Positions 1 through 8,064 of a DNA stretch of 11,897 nucleotides are shown piece by piece. Source of the DNA: Lachnospiraceae bacterium (GTDB taxonomy: Bacteria; Bacillota; Clostridia; Lachnospirales; Lachnospiraceae); contig JAJPYH010000305.1 in NCBI GenBank assembly GCA_021205045.1, forward strand, positions 1-11,897. The letters are read 5' to 3'. The translations under genes were made by a program, and so were the position numbers. The notes below the pieces were generated by a model. That model ran no database searches. It was not told where the DNA came from and worked only from the letters and a program-made list of their open reading frames with translations. Within the stretch, counting starts at the first letter, position 1. Each line of letters begins with the position of its first letter.

Positions 1-29
1 AGCCGCTTAAAATAAGGCACTTTAGCGAT

Positions 30-58
30 TTTTCATGTGGGAAGTATTAGTATATAAT
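30..58 (+). promoter_or_regulatory. Putative sigma-A promoter of ilvD-ilvB
   Basis: A perfect TATAAT lies at 53-58, with TTTTCA (4 of 6 matches to TTGACA) at 30-35 and a 17-base spacer. This predicts a transcript start near 65 and a leader of about 45 bases before the ilvD ATG at 111. The leader is too short for a T-box or a leader-peptide attenuator, so any branched-chain amino acid control would have to act at the promoter or further upstream, outside the window. A GGAAAGGAAA ribosome site precedes the ATG by about 8 bases. Confidence 0.6.
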
Positions 59-110
59 AGTAGAAACAGTATTGGAAATGGTCTGAGTAAAATGGAAAGG
101 AAATAAGAAT

Positions 111-1781
111 ATGAGAAGTGACAGTGTGAAAACAGGAGCCGCTCAGGCTCCCCACAGAAGCTTATTAAATGCCCTGGGAATGACCGAAGAGGAGAGAAAG
201 CGTCCTCTGATCGGTATCGTCAGCTCCTACAATGAGATCGTGCCCGGTCATATGAATCTGGACAAGATTGTGGAGGCAGTGAAGCTTGGCGTAGCCATGG
301 CAGGCGGTACCCCGGTGGTGTTCCCGGCCATTTCGGTCTGCGACTGCATCGCCTTGGGCCATGTGTGAATGAAGTATTCTCTGGTGACAATGGATCTGAT
401 CGCGTATTCCACAGAGTGTATGGCCATGGCACACGGCTTTGATGGCCTGGTGTGCGTGCCCAACTGCGATAAAAACGTGCCCGGTCTTCTGATGGCTGCG
501 GCGAGAGTCAATATCCCAACGATCTTTGTCTCCGGCGGCCCCATGCTGGCGGGTCATGTGCATGGCCACAAGACCTCCCTTTCTTCCATGTTTGAGGCGG
601 CGGGGGCGCAGGCCGCGGGTAAGATTTCCATGGAGGAGCTGACCTATTATGAGGAAAATGTCTGCCCTACCTGCGGGTCCTGCTCCGGAATGTATACGGC
701 CAATTCCATGAACTGCCTGACAGAGGCCATCGGCATGGGTCTGCGTGGCAACGGTACCATTCCCGCGGTTTATTCGGAGAGAATCCGTCTGGCCAAGCAT
801 GCCGGCATGCAGATCATGGAGCTGGTGAAAAAGGACATCAGACCCAGAGATATTATGACGGAGAAGGCCTTTATGAACGCGCTGATCGTGGATATGGCCC
901 TTGGCTGCTCCACCAACACCATGCTGCATATCCCGGCCATCGCTCACGAAGCGGGGGTGGAGATCAATCTGGATATTGCCAATTCTCTTTCCGAGAAGAC
1001 GCCGAACCTTTGCCATCTGGCGCCTGCAGGGCCCACCTATATGGAGGATCTGAATGAGGCGGGCGGCGTGTACGCAGTGATGAAGGAGCTGACGAAGCTG
1101 AACCTGCTTTCCACGGATCTGATCACCTGCACGGGCAGGACCGTGGGTGAAAATATCGCAGATGCGGTCAATAAGGATACAAATATCATCCGCACGGTGG
1201 AGAACCCTTATTCCAGCACCGGCGGCATCGCCGTGCTGAAGGGCAATCTGGCACCGGATGGCAGCGTGGTCAAGAGAAGCGCCGTGGTGGAGGAAATGAT
1301 GGTACATACCGGCCCGGCGAGAGTCTTTGACTGTGAGGAGGATGCCATCGAGGCCATCCGCGGAGGAAAGATCGTGGAAGGCGATGTGGTGGTCATCCGC
1401 TATGAGGGTCCCAAAGGCGGCCCGGGCATGAGGGAGATGCTCAATCCCACCTCGGCCATCGCCGGCATGGGTCTGGGCTCCTCTGTCGCTCTGATTACAG
1501 ACGGACGGTTTTCCGGCGCTTCCAGAGGCGCTTCCATCGGTCATGTTTCCCCAGAGGCGGCAGTAGGAGGACCCATTGCCCTGATACAGGAGGGAGATAT
1601 GATTTCCATTGATATTCCCGCCAATACGCTGAACGTCCTTGTGTCCGATGAAGAGTGGGAAGAGAGAAAGAAGAATTACGTTCCGAAGGAAATGCCTCCT
1701 GTGACGGGGTATTTAAAGAGATACAGGGAGCTGGTGACCAGCGGCGTAAACGGCGCCATTTTAAAGCTTCCGAATGAGTAA
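111..1781 (+). pseudogene. ilvD: Dihydroxy-acid dehydratase (IlvD), interrupted by an in-frame TGA
   Basis: The family dehydrates 2,3-dihydroxy-isovalerate and -methylvalerate to the 2-oxo acids in valine and isoleucine synthesis, using an Fe-S cluster and Mg2+. Read through, the gene has 556 codon positions, the normal family length. Visible motifs are SYNEIVPGH (no cysteine at this position, as in E. coli-type 4Fe-4S enzymes), N118-CDK with cluster Cys119, PTCGSCSG with Cys188, and TDGRFSGAS with the active-site serine near 468. Codon 86 (366-368) is TGA where the family has glycine in the DGIAMGHxGM block. It is followed at once by ATG (369), so the intact parts are 111-365 and 369-1781. 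Four other nearby conserved positions also deviate: Cys79 for Gly, Leu82 for Met, Met94 for Arg, Tyr99 for Asp. ilvB follows 14 bases downstream, so co-transcription is likely. Identity is certain; whether the cell makes a working enzyme is doubtful unless the stop is a sequence error. Confidence 0.9.
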
Positions 1782-1795
1782 AGGAGTGGGGAAAT

Positions 1796-3472
1796 ATGCA
1801 GCTGAATGGATCACAGATCATTGTACAATGTTTAAAAGAGCAGGGAGTTGACACCGTTTTCGGTTATCCGGGCGGCGCCATCTTAAATGTTTATGATGAG
1901 TTATATAAGCATCCGGAGATCACCCATATTCTGACCAGCCATGAGCAGGGCACCAGCCACGCTGCCGACGGATATGCCAGGGCTACGGGCAAGGTGGGAG
2001 TGTGTATTGCCACCTCCGGTCCGGGCGCTACCAATCTGGTGACAGGAATTGCCACGGCTTTTATGGATTCCATCCCGGTGGTGGCTCTGACCTGCAACGT
2101 GGGCGTCTCCCTTCTGGGGAAGGATTCCTTCCAGGAGATCGATATCGCCGGCATCACCATGCCGATTACCAAGCGCAGCTTTATCGTCAAGGATGTCAGG
2201 GAACTGGCTTCCACCATGCGCAGAGCTTTTCAGATCGCCAGAAGCGACAGGCCGGGTCCGGTGCTGGTGGATGTGACGAAGGACGTGACCGGAGCCATGT
2301 GCGAATTTGAGTCTGAGGAGATCAAAGTGGAGGAGCCCGCGGTATCCTATACTTCTGAGGAGCTTCAGGAAGTGATTGCTCTGTTAAAAGAGGCCAGGAA
2401 GCCTTTTGTACTGGTGGGCGGCGGAGCCGTGCTTTCCAACGCATGGCAGGAGGTGCGTCAGTTTGTGGACAGATTCAACGCTCCGGTGTGCGATACCCTG
2501 ATGGGCAAAGGCGTGATTGACGGAAACGTGCCGGAATATACTGGTATGATCGGAATGCACGGCACCAAGGCCTCCGATCTGGGCGTCAGCCAGTGTGACT
2601 GTCTGGTGGCTCTGGGGGCCAGATTTTCGGACCGCATTACCGGCGACGCCAAGAGGTTTGCTTCAGGCGCGAAGATCATTCAGATCGACATTGATGCCGC
2701 GGAGATCAACAAAAATGTCCGCACCGCAGCTTCTCTTGTGGGAGATTTAAAGCTGGCGCTGCGCGATATTCTGGCGGTTCTGGATCAGCAGGAGCACGCA
2801 GAATGGCTTGCCTATGTGGAAGACCTGAACCAGAAATATCTCCTGAAATATTAAGAAGATCAGCTCAGCTGTCCCTATATTATCCAGGAGATCGACAGGA
2901 TTACCAAGGGGCAGGCTCTGATCACCACCGATGTGGGCCAGCATCAGATGTGGGCGGCGCAGTATTACACCTTCACGGAGCCCCGCACTCTTCTGACCAG
3001 CGGAGGTCTTGGCACCATGGGCTACGGCCTGGGTGCCTGCATCGGCGCCAAGATGGCCCGCCCGGAGAAGATCTGCATCAATATCGCCGGCGACGGATGC
3101 TTCCGCATGAACATGAATGAGCTTGCGACAGCCAGCCGCTACAATATTCCGGTCATTGAGGTGGTCATCAACAACCATGTACTGGGAATGGTGCGTCAGT
3201 GGCAGACACTTTTCTATGGAAAACGTTACAGCCAGACGGTTCTCAACGACTGTGTGGATTTCTGTAAGATTGCCGAAGGAATGGGCTGTGAAGCCATCCG
3301 TGTCACCAAAAAGGAGGAAGTGGAACCGGCCATCCGGAAGGCGATTTCTCTGGGACGCCCGGTAGTGCTCGACTGCATAATTCCTGAGGATGATAAGGTG
3401 CTGCCCATGGTACCCGCGGGCGCGCCCATCAGCGAGGCTTTTGACGGAGATGATCTGAAGGCCGGAGAATAA
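1796..3472 (+). pseudogene. ilvB: Acetolactate synthase catalytic subunit (IlvB), interrupted by an in-frame TAA
   Basis: The family uses thiamine diphosphate (and FAD) to condense pyruvate with pyruvate or 2-oxobutyrate, the first common step of branched-chain amino acid synthesis. Read through, it has 558 codon positions, the normal size of the large subunit. Motifs are FGYPGGAILNVYDEL, the catalytic Glu50 in SHEQG, the central domain at roughly 190-320, and a C-terminal ThDP site with GDG at 432-434 and the Asn-Asn pair at 459-460. Codon 353 (2852-2854) is TAA, in the linker between the central and C-terminal domains. The frame stays open from 2855 to the final TAA and carries all ThDP-binding residues, so the 352-residue upstream product would be inactive. 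No start codon sits close after the stop; the first candidates are a GTG at 2933 and later ATGs, inside the ThDP domain. An AAGGAG site at 1781-1786 precedes the ATG. No ilvN-like regulatory subunit follows. Catabolic AlsS is less likely given the biosynthetic-type sequence and the ilvD partner. Confidence 0.9.
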
Positions 3473-3506
3473 TAAGGGAACTGGCAATTCTTGTGAGATA
3501 CAACCA

Positions 3507-4928
3507 ATGATGCAAAAATCAAAGAAATACTTGTTGCGGGGAGCCGCTTTTGCGGTCTCCCTGCTGCTATTAGGCTGGCTGGGATATCGTCTCCTGCTGC
3601 AGCATTATGGAAAAACCTTTCCCTATGGTACATGGATTAACGGAATTTACTGCACGGGACTGTCCGTGGAGGATGTTAATCTTTTACTGTGCCGGCAGGA
3701 ATATGATGCTGTAATTACGATCGTGGATGAGGACGGAGCGGAGTATGCTCTGGATTATAATGATTATGTGACGGGCATTGACTATACGGAAGCACTGGAA
3801 GCGATTCAGGGGCAGTCTTTGATGGAACAGGTCTTTGCCGGATCGGAAACGGAATATCATATCAGTCCCGCAGTCACGGTGAACGAGGAAGAACTGACGG
3901 ACTATCTTATTACGGTTTCTCCTTTCCGGGAGCTGCTGGAGATGGATGAGAATAAAGCTTCCCTGGAATATACGAACACCGGCTACGTGCTGACGGTGGA
4001 TGGGAGAGAGACGCTGGATTTTGAGATTTCCTTTGAGAAAATTCTGGAGGCTGTGAAGCTGGCCCGGACGTCCCTCGATCTGGTGGAGGCGGGCTGCTAT
4101 AGCTCTGAGGCCTACAGCGCGTCAGATCGGCTTTTGCTGAATATTTATCAGCAGATTGAGGACTATACGGAGAATCACAGTATTGTGATCAGCGCCGATG
4201 AGGGAGAATATTCTCTGACTGCTCTTGAGCTTCAGGAGTTTCTGGCAAAGGATGAAAACGGTATTCCTCTTCTGGACGAAACCGGCAGTATTTATTGTGA
4301 TACAGAGAAAATAGAAAGTTATTTTGCGCAGATTGCTTCCGAAACCAGTACCCGCAGTAATAGCTAGCTGTTCACCACCCATGACGGGGAAGAGGTGGAA
4401 GTAAAAAAGGGAACCTACGGAAGAGTCATGACCAATGCTGCGGACTGCGCTCAGCAGCTGACGGAACTGCTCAGCGCTGAAGCCTGTGATGAGGCTGTGG
4501 CCTTAGAATACACCTATTATCCTGAGAGTGCCATTGATAATGATTATGGAAGGGCTATTTCAAGCACTTATATTGAAGTGGACCTTTCCGGACAGCACTG
4601 TTATATGTATGAGGATGGAGAACTGATCTGGGAGAGCGACTGCGTTACCGGCGATGTGGCCAAGGGGCGGGATACCCCAAAGGGAGTTTATTACATAGAA
4701 TATAAACAGAGAAACCGAACTCTGAAGGGCGCGGATTACGAAACCTTTGTCAACTACTGGATGCATTTTTACAGCGGCTGCGGTTTCCATGACGCCTACT
4801 GGAGGTCGTCCTTTGGCGGAGAAATCTATCTGACCAACGGTTCTCATGGCTGTGTCAACCTGCCGTCGGCCAAGGCGAAGGAGCTGTATTCGCTGGTGTC
4901 GAGCGGGATGACGGTGATTGTATACTGA
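3507..4928 (+). pseudogene. Membrane-anchored L,D-transpeptidase (YkuD family), interrupted by an in-frame TAG
   Basis: YkuD enzymes form 3-3 cross-links in peptidoglycan outside the membrane. Read through, there are 473 codon positions. The start has a basic stretch then a hydrophobic segment at about 11-30, giving a signal anchor with the rest outside. A putative peptidoglycan-binding region of the type often found before clostridial YkuD domains (PG_binding_4) spans about 60-270. The catalytic YkuD domain runs from about 350 to the end and has the GFHDAYW histidine motif and SHGCVN at 446-451 with catalytic Cys449. Codon 287 (4365-4367) is TAG. It falls in the conserved junction where relatives read roughly R/K-x-F-x-T before a glycine-rich turn; here the frame resumes with LFTTHDGEEV. 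The upstream fragment would be a membrane protein lacking the enzyme domain, and the downstream one would lack an export signal. The ribosome site before ATG 3507 is weak, and a second ATG follows directly. It starts 34 bases after ilvB with no visible terminator, so read-through transcription is possible. Confidence 0.85.
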
Positions 4929-5043
4929 GCGTATTCATCATCTTTATGGTGAACGGCAGAAGATTTATGTTATTCGCCAGAATATCATACGGGCGTTTTC
5001 CGAGCAGGGTATATTATCTTTTTTTAGCATGTATACCGGTATT

Positions 5044-5076
5044 TTTGACAATAAATTGTCAAAGCCGGGCTTTTTT
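5044..5076 (+). terminator. AT-rich dyad followed by a T run, possible terminator
   Basis: TTTGACAA at 5044-5051 and TTGTCAAA at 5056-5063 form a perfect 8-base dyad around TAAA. It overlaps a short AAAGC/GCTTT stem (5061-5073, loop CGG) that runs into six T at 5071-5076. The second stem is terminator-like but weak. The site lies 115 bases after the transpeptidase gene and just upstream of the ser promoter, so ending the upstream transcript is the simplest role. The dyad could also be an operator. The rest of 4929-5093 holds only a 10-base palindrome (ATACCGGTAT, 5033-5042) and a seven-T run near 5020; I see no gene in it. Confidence 0.4.
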
Positions 5077-5093
5077 CACGTGCAGGTTTGCGA

Positions 5094-5122
5094 TTGACTT
5101 TATTTTACAGAAGGCGTATCAT
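5094..5122 (+). promoter_or_regulatory. Putative sigma-A promoter of serC-serA
   Basis: TTGACT at 5094-5099 (5 of 6) and TATCAT at 5117-5122 (5 of 6) are separated by exactly 17 bases. The predicted start near 5129 gives a leader of about 85 bases to the serC ATG at 5216. The leader can pair CGGAAC (5163-5168) with GTTCCG (5185-5190), a small hairpin. It lacks the conserved T-box sequence and is too short for a standard T-box. Confidence 0.6.
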
Positions 5123-5215
5123 GCAAATTTAGAGATTTTAGCGAATTAAATCGTTGAATTGTCGGAACGCTTCCAGAGTACAGTGTTCCGCGCAGGAGAC
5201 AGGAGGGGTTTTATT

Positions 5216-6301
5216 ATGTCCAGAGTATATAATTTTTCGGCCGGTCCGGCGGTACTGCCGGAGGAGGTCTTAAAAGAAGCAGCGGAGGAGATGCTGGATT
5301 ATCAGGGCACGGGCATGTCCGTCATGGAGATGAGCCATCGCTCCAAGGCCTTTGATCAGATCATCAAGGACGCAGAGGCGGATTTAAGAGAACTGATGGG
5401 GATTCCCGACAACTATAAGGTGTTGTTTTTGCAGGGCGGCGCCAGCCAGCAGTTCGCGGCCATTCCCATGAATCTGATGAAGAATCGGGTGGCGGATTAC
5501 ATTGTCACCGGCCAGTGGGCAAAGAAGGCATACCAGGAGGCCCAGCTTTACGGAAAGGTCAATAAGATTGCCTCCAGCGAGGATCAGACCTTTTCCTACA
5601 TTCCTGACTGCTCTGACCTGCCCGTTTCCGAGGACGCGGATTATGTATATATCTGTGAAAACAACACCATCTACGGCACCAAATACAAAAAGCTCCCCAA
5701 TACCAAGGGAAAGCCGCTGGTAGCGGATGTCTCCAGCTGCTTTTTGTCGGAACCTGTGGATGTGTCCAGATATGCTCTGATTTACGGCGGCGCACAGAAG
5801 AATATCGGCCCCGCGGGGGTAGTGATCGTGATTGTAAGAGAGGATCTGGTCACCGATGAGGTGCTGCCGGGAACTCCCACCATGCTGAAATATAAGACCC
5901 AGGCGGACAATGGCTCTTTATACAATACGCCTCCTTGCTACGGCATTTATATCTGCGGCAAGGTATTCAAGTGGCTGAAGGCACAGGGCGGCCTGGAGGT
6001 CATGAAGGAGCGCAATGAGGCCAAGGCTGAAATCCTGTATGATTTTCTGGATCAGTCGGAGCTGTTCCGCGGTACAGTCAGGAAAGAGGACCGTTCGCTG
6101 ATGAACGTCCCCTTTGTGACAGGAGATGCGGATCTGGATGCTAAATTTGTAAAGGAGGCTGCTGCTGCGGGCCTTGTGAACTTGAAGGGACACAGAACCG
6201 TGGGCGGCATGCGGGCCAGCATCTACAATGCCATGCCATACGCCGGAGTGGAGGCTCTGGTGGAGTTTATGAGAGAATTTGAAAAGGAGAACCGCAAATA
6301 A
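5216..6301 (+). CDS. serC: Phosphoserine aminotransferase (SerC)
   Basis: Cytosolic PLP enzyme converting 3-phosphohydroxypyruvate and glutamate to phosphoserine and 2-oxoglutarate, the second step of serine synthesis; in many bacteria it also serves the pyridoxal phosphate route. The 361-residue product matches the usual family length. It begins MSRVYNFSAGPAVLP, the typical family start. It has HRSKAF at 41-46, the phosphate-binding GGAS at 74-77, Trp101, Asp171 for the PLP ring nitrogen, the PLP-lysine Lys195 in GGAQKNIGP, and GHRTVGGMRAS at 325-335. The frame is open upstream to a TTG at 5159, but 5216 is chosen because AGGAGGGG at 5201-5208 lies 7 bases before it and the family begins there. 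serA follows after one base, so the pair is translationally close and surely one operon. No key residue is missing and there is no interruption. Confidence 0.96.
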   Translation: MSRVYNFSAGPAVLPEEVLKEAAEEMLDYQGTGMSVMEMSHRSKAFDQIIKDAEADLRELMGIPDNYKVLFLQGGASQQFAAIPMNLMKNRVADYIVTGQWAKKAYQEAQLYGKVNKIASSEDQTFSYIPDCSDLPVSEDADYVYICENNTIYGTKYKKLPNTKGKPLVADVSSCFLSEPVDVSRYALIYGGAQKNIGPAGVVIVIVREDLVTDEVLPGTPTMLKYKTQADNGSLYNTPPCYGIYICGKVFKWLKAQGGLEVMKERNEAKAEILYDFLDQSELFRGTVRKEDRSLMNVPFVTGDADLDAKFVKEAAAAGLVNLKGHRTVGGMRASIYNAMPYAGVEALVEFMREFEKENRK

Positions 6302-6302
6302 A

Positions 6303-7466
6303 ATGTATCGGATTCATTGCCTGAACCCAATCTCAAAGGTTGGATTAAATCATTTGCCTGAAAACTATTCTCTGACGGACAGCGCGGCGGAAGCTGACGG
6401 CATTCTGGTCAGAAGCGCCGTGATGCATGATATGGAGATGCCGGAAAGCCTGCTGGCCGTGGCCAGAGCAGGAGCCGGTTACAATAATATCCCGCTGGAG
6501 AAGTGTGCTCAGAAGGGAATTGTGGTCTTTAACACTCCGGGCGCCAACGCCAATGGTGTGAAGGAGATCATTATCGCTGCCATGCTGCTGGCCAGCCGCG
6601 ATATCGTGGGAGGCATCGAATGGGTAAAGGAAAATCAGTCGGATCCCGCCATTGCCAAGGCTACGGAGAAGGCCAAGAAAGCCTTTGCCGGTACCGAGAT
6701 TATGGGCAAGACCCTGGGTGTCATCGGCCTGGGAGCCATCGGAGCCATGGTGGCCAATGTGGCGGAGCAGCTGGGGATGACGGTCATGGGATACGATCCC
6801 TTCCTGTCTGTGGACGCAGCCTGGAAACTGAGTCACAGCGTGAAGCATGTGACCGATGTCAATGAGATTTATTCCAACTGTGACTTCATCACCATTCATG
6901 TACCGGCTATGGATTCCACAAAAGGCATGATCGGAAAAGAGGCCATTGCCCTGATGAAGCCCAATGCTGTGATTTTAAATTTTGCCAGAGATGTGCTCTG
7001 TGATGAGCAGGCAGCTGTAGAAGCTCTGGCGGAGGGGAGAATTCGCAGGTATGTGTCCGATTTTCCCACTCCTGTGACCAGCGGAAAGCCGGGGTGCATC
7101 GTGATTCCTCATCTGGGAGCCTCCACGGAAGAGAGCGAGGATAACTGTGCAGTGATGGCGGTGAAGGAGCTGCAGGATTATCTGGAGAACGGCAGCATTG
7201 TCAACAGCGTCAACTACCCCCGCTGTGAGGTCGGTCCCTGCAGGACGGCTTCCCGGGTAGCGGTGCTGCACAGAAATGTGGCCGGTATGCTGACTGCGAT
7301 TACCACCTGCGCCGCGGACGCCGGTATCAATATCGCCGAAGTTGTCAATAAATCCCGGGATGAAGTGGCTTACACTCTGATTGACCTGGATCAGAAGGCT
7401 ACCGCTCAGATGGTGGAGAGCTTAAACGCTATTCCCGGTGTTTTCAGAGTCAGAGTGATCCAATAA
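6303..7466 (+). CDS. serA: D-3-phosphoglycerate dehydrogenase (SerA), short ACT-containing form
   Basis: Oxidises 3-phosphoglycerate to 3-phosphohydroxypyruvate with NAD+, the committed step of serine synthesis; its product is the SerC substrate. The 387-residue protein has the D-2-hydroxyacid dehydrogenase layout. The substrate domain carries RAGAGYNNIP (55-64), the Rossmann motif is GLGAIG at 142-147 with Asp165 after the second strand, and catalytic candidates are Arg229 in NFARD and His270 in PHLGAST. A C-terminal ACT-type domain covers about 319-387 and in relatives binds serine for feedback control. It lacks the extra intervening domain of long-form SerA enzymes. The ATG at 6303 is preferred over an in-frame TTG at 6279 because AAGGAGA at 6284-6290 lies 12 bases before it and the family starts with this sequence. 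It shares the serC promoter and ends before the hairpin at 7495. No serB is present nearby. Confidence 0.95.
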   Translation: MYRIHCLNPISKVGLNHLPENYSLTDSAAEADGILVRSAVMHDMEMPESLLAVARAGAGYNNIPLEKCAQKGIVVFNTPGANANGVKEIIIAAMLLASRDIVGGIEWVKENQSDPAIAKATEKAKKAFAGTEIMGKTLGVIGLGAIGAMVANVAEQLGMTVMGYDPFLSVDAAWKLSHSVKHVTDVNEIYSNCDFITIHVPAMDSTKGMIGKEAIALMKPNAVILNFARDVLCDEQAAVEALAEGRIRRYVSDFPTPVTSGKPGCIVIPHLGASTEESEDNCAVMAVKELQDYLENGSIVNSVNYPRCEVGPCRTASRVAVLHRNVAGMLTAITTCAADAGINIAEVVNKSRDEVAYTLIDLDQKATAQMVESLNAIPGVFRVRVIQ

Positions 7467-7494
7467 GTATCAAAATCAGTATCCATCGAAGAGA

Positions 7495-7538
7495 AAAACT
7501 CTCCGGCGTCATGAGCAGTCATGAAGCCGGAGAGTTTT
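7495..7538 (+). terminator. Long hairpin terminator after serA, probably bidirectional
   Basis: AAAACTCTCCGGC at 7495-7507 pairs perfectly with GCCGGAGAGTTTT at 7526-7538 (13 bp). After a g/a mismatch an inner stem forms between two copies of the palindrome TCATGA (7509-7514 and 7519-7524) around GCAG. T runs on both strands (TTTT on plus; five T reading out on minus) suit both serA and the converging small minus-strand gene. Confidence 0.85.
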
Positions 7539-7645
7539 ATAAGCTACAGAATTTTTGAGAAAAATCAGAGCACCGGGGCTGTTGTCCGGATTTCTGTATC
7601 TCATGTCCTGATATTTATATCTTATGGAGAATGCCGGAAATGGAA

Positions 7646-7924
7646 CTACCGGAATAACATGGGGTTATCCGGATCGTTGGCCTGATCCGCTAAGGTCTCC
7701 CGCAGATGGATCTCCTCCTGAAGGCTGGCCTCACTCTGCAGATCCATGTACTTAATGAACATTTCTTCCAGAGTGATATTCTCCTCCGCGGCAATCTCCG
7801 TAAAGATAGGACGCAGAGCATCCAGCTGTCTGGAAACCTGCACTTTCTGAGGGTCGATATCTCCCAGCACTTCTTCCGCATACTTATTAATGCGCTTGAT
7901 CATATTAAATTCCTTCTCAGTCAT
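7646..7924 (-). CDS. Small acidic helical protein of unknown function
   Basis: I do not recognise this 92-residue protein. Support for it being real: GAGAGGAG ends 7 bases before the ATG on the minus strand, the codon use looks ordinary, and a bidirectional terminator lies beyond its stop. The sequence is rich in Glu, Asp, Leu and Ile, has no Cys or Trp, no signal peptide and no membrane segment. It is predicted mostly helical, with a Lys/Arg-containing N-terminal helix (about 3-20), an acidic middle (about 40-80), and a Pro/Asp-rich end (DPDNPMLFR). It is probably cytosolic. It is transcribed away from glgB and towards serA, so neither neighbour explains it. A small regulatory or adaptor protein is possible, but nothing in the sequence proves this. 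Confidence 0.72.
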   Translation of the reverse strand: MTEKEFNMIKRINKYAEEVLGDIDPQKVQVSRQLDALRPIFTEIAAEENITLEEMFIKYMDLQSEASLQEEIHLRETLADQANDPDNPMLFR

Positions 7925-8064
7925 ACCTTAACTCCTCTCAATGATCTGGTTTTTATATTTTGCAATTCCAGGCGTTTTTTCATACTGACCGGAAAAGCGC
8001 TGATTTAGGAGCTGATTTTGCGACAGTTCCTTAAGTCGTTGTTATGCTGATTTTGCAGAACAGA

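Noticed and set aside
366..368. Recoded TGA (selenocysteine or a TGA-as-glycine code)
   Set aside because: The family has Gly here, no selenocysteine insertion structure is evident, other TGA codons end genes normally (mscS and the transpeptidase end in TGA), and neighbouring genes are broken by TAA and TAG.
345..405. Diversity-generating retroelement target in ilvD
   Set aside because: Such elements change adenines to any base in template-matched repeats next to a reverse transcriptase. Here changes are mostly G to T, and no template repeat or reverse transcriptase is present.
165..1544. 459-codon open frame on the minus strand opposite ilvD
   Set aside because: It mirrors the codon bias of ilvD, is His/Gly-rich with no recognisable domain, and overlaps a gene of certain identity on the other strand. 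Similar antisense frames occur opposite ilvB, serA and glgB.
4946..5149. 67-codon plus-strand open frame between the transpeptidase gene and serC
   Set aside because: No ribosome site, a Phe/Cys/Arg-rich composition unlike a normal protein, and overlap with the dyads and the ser promoter.
5129..5215. T-box or other riboswitch leader before serC
   Set aside because: The leader is about 85 bases and lacks the conserved T-box motif; GTGTTCCGCG is only a loose resemblance.
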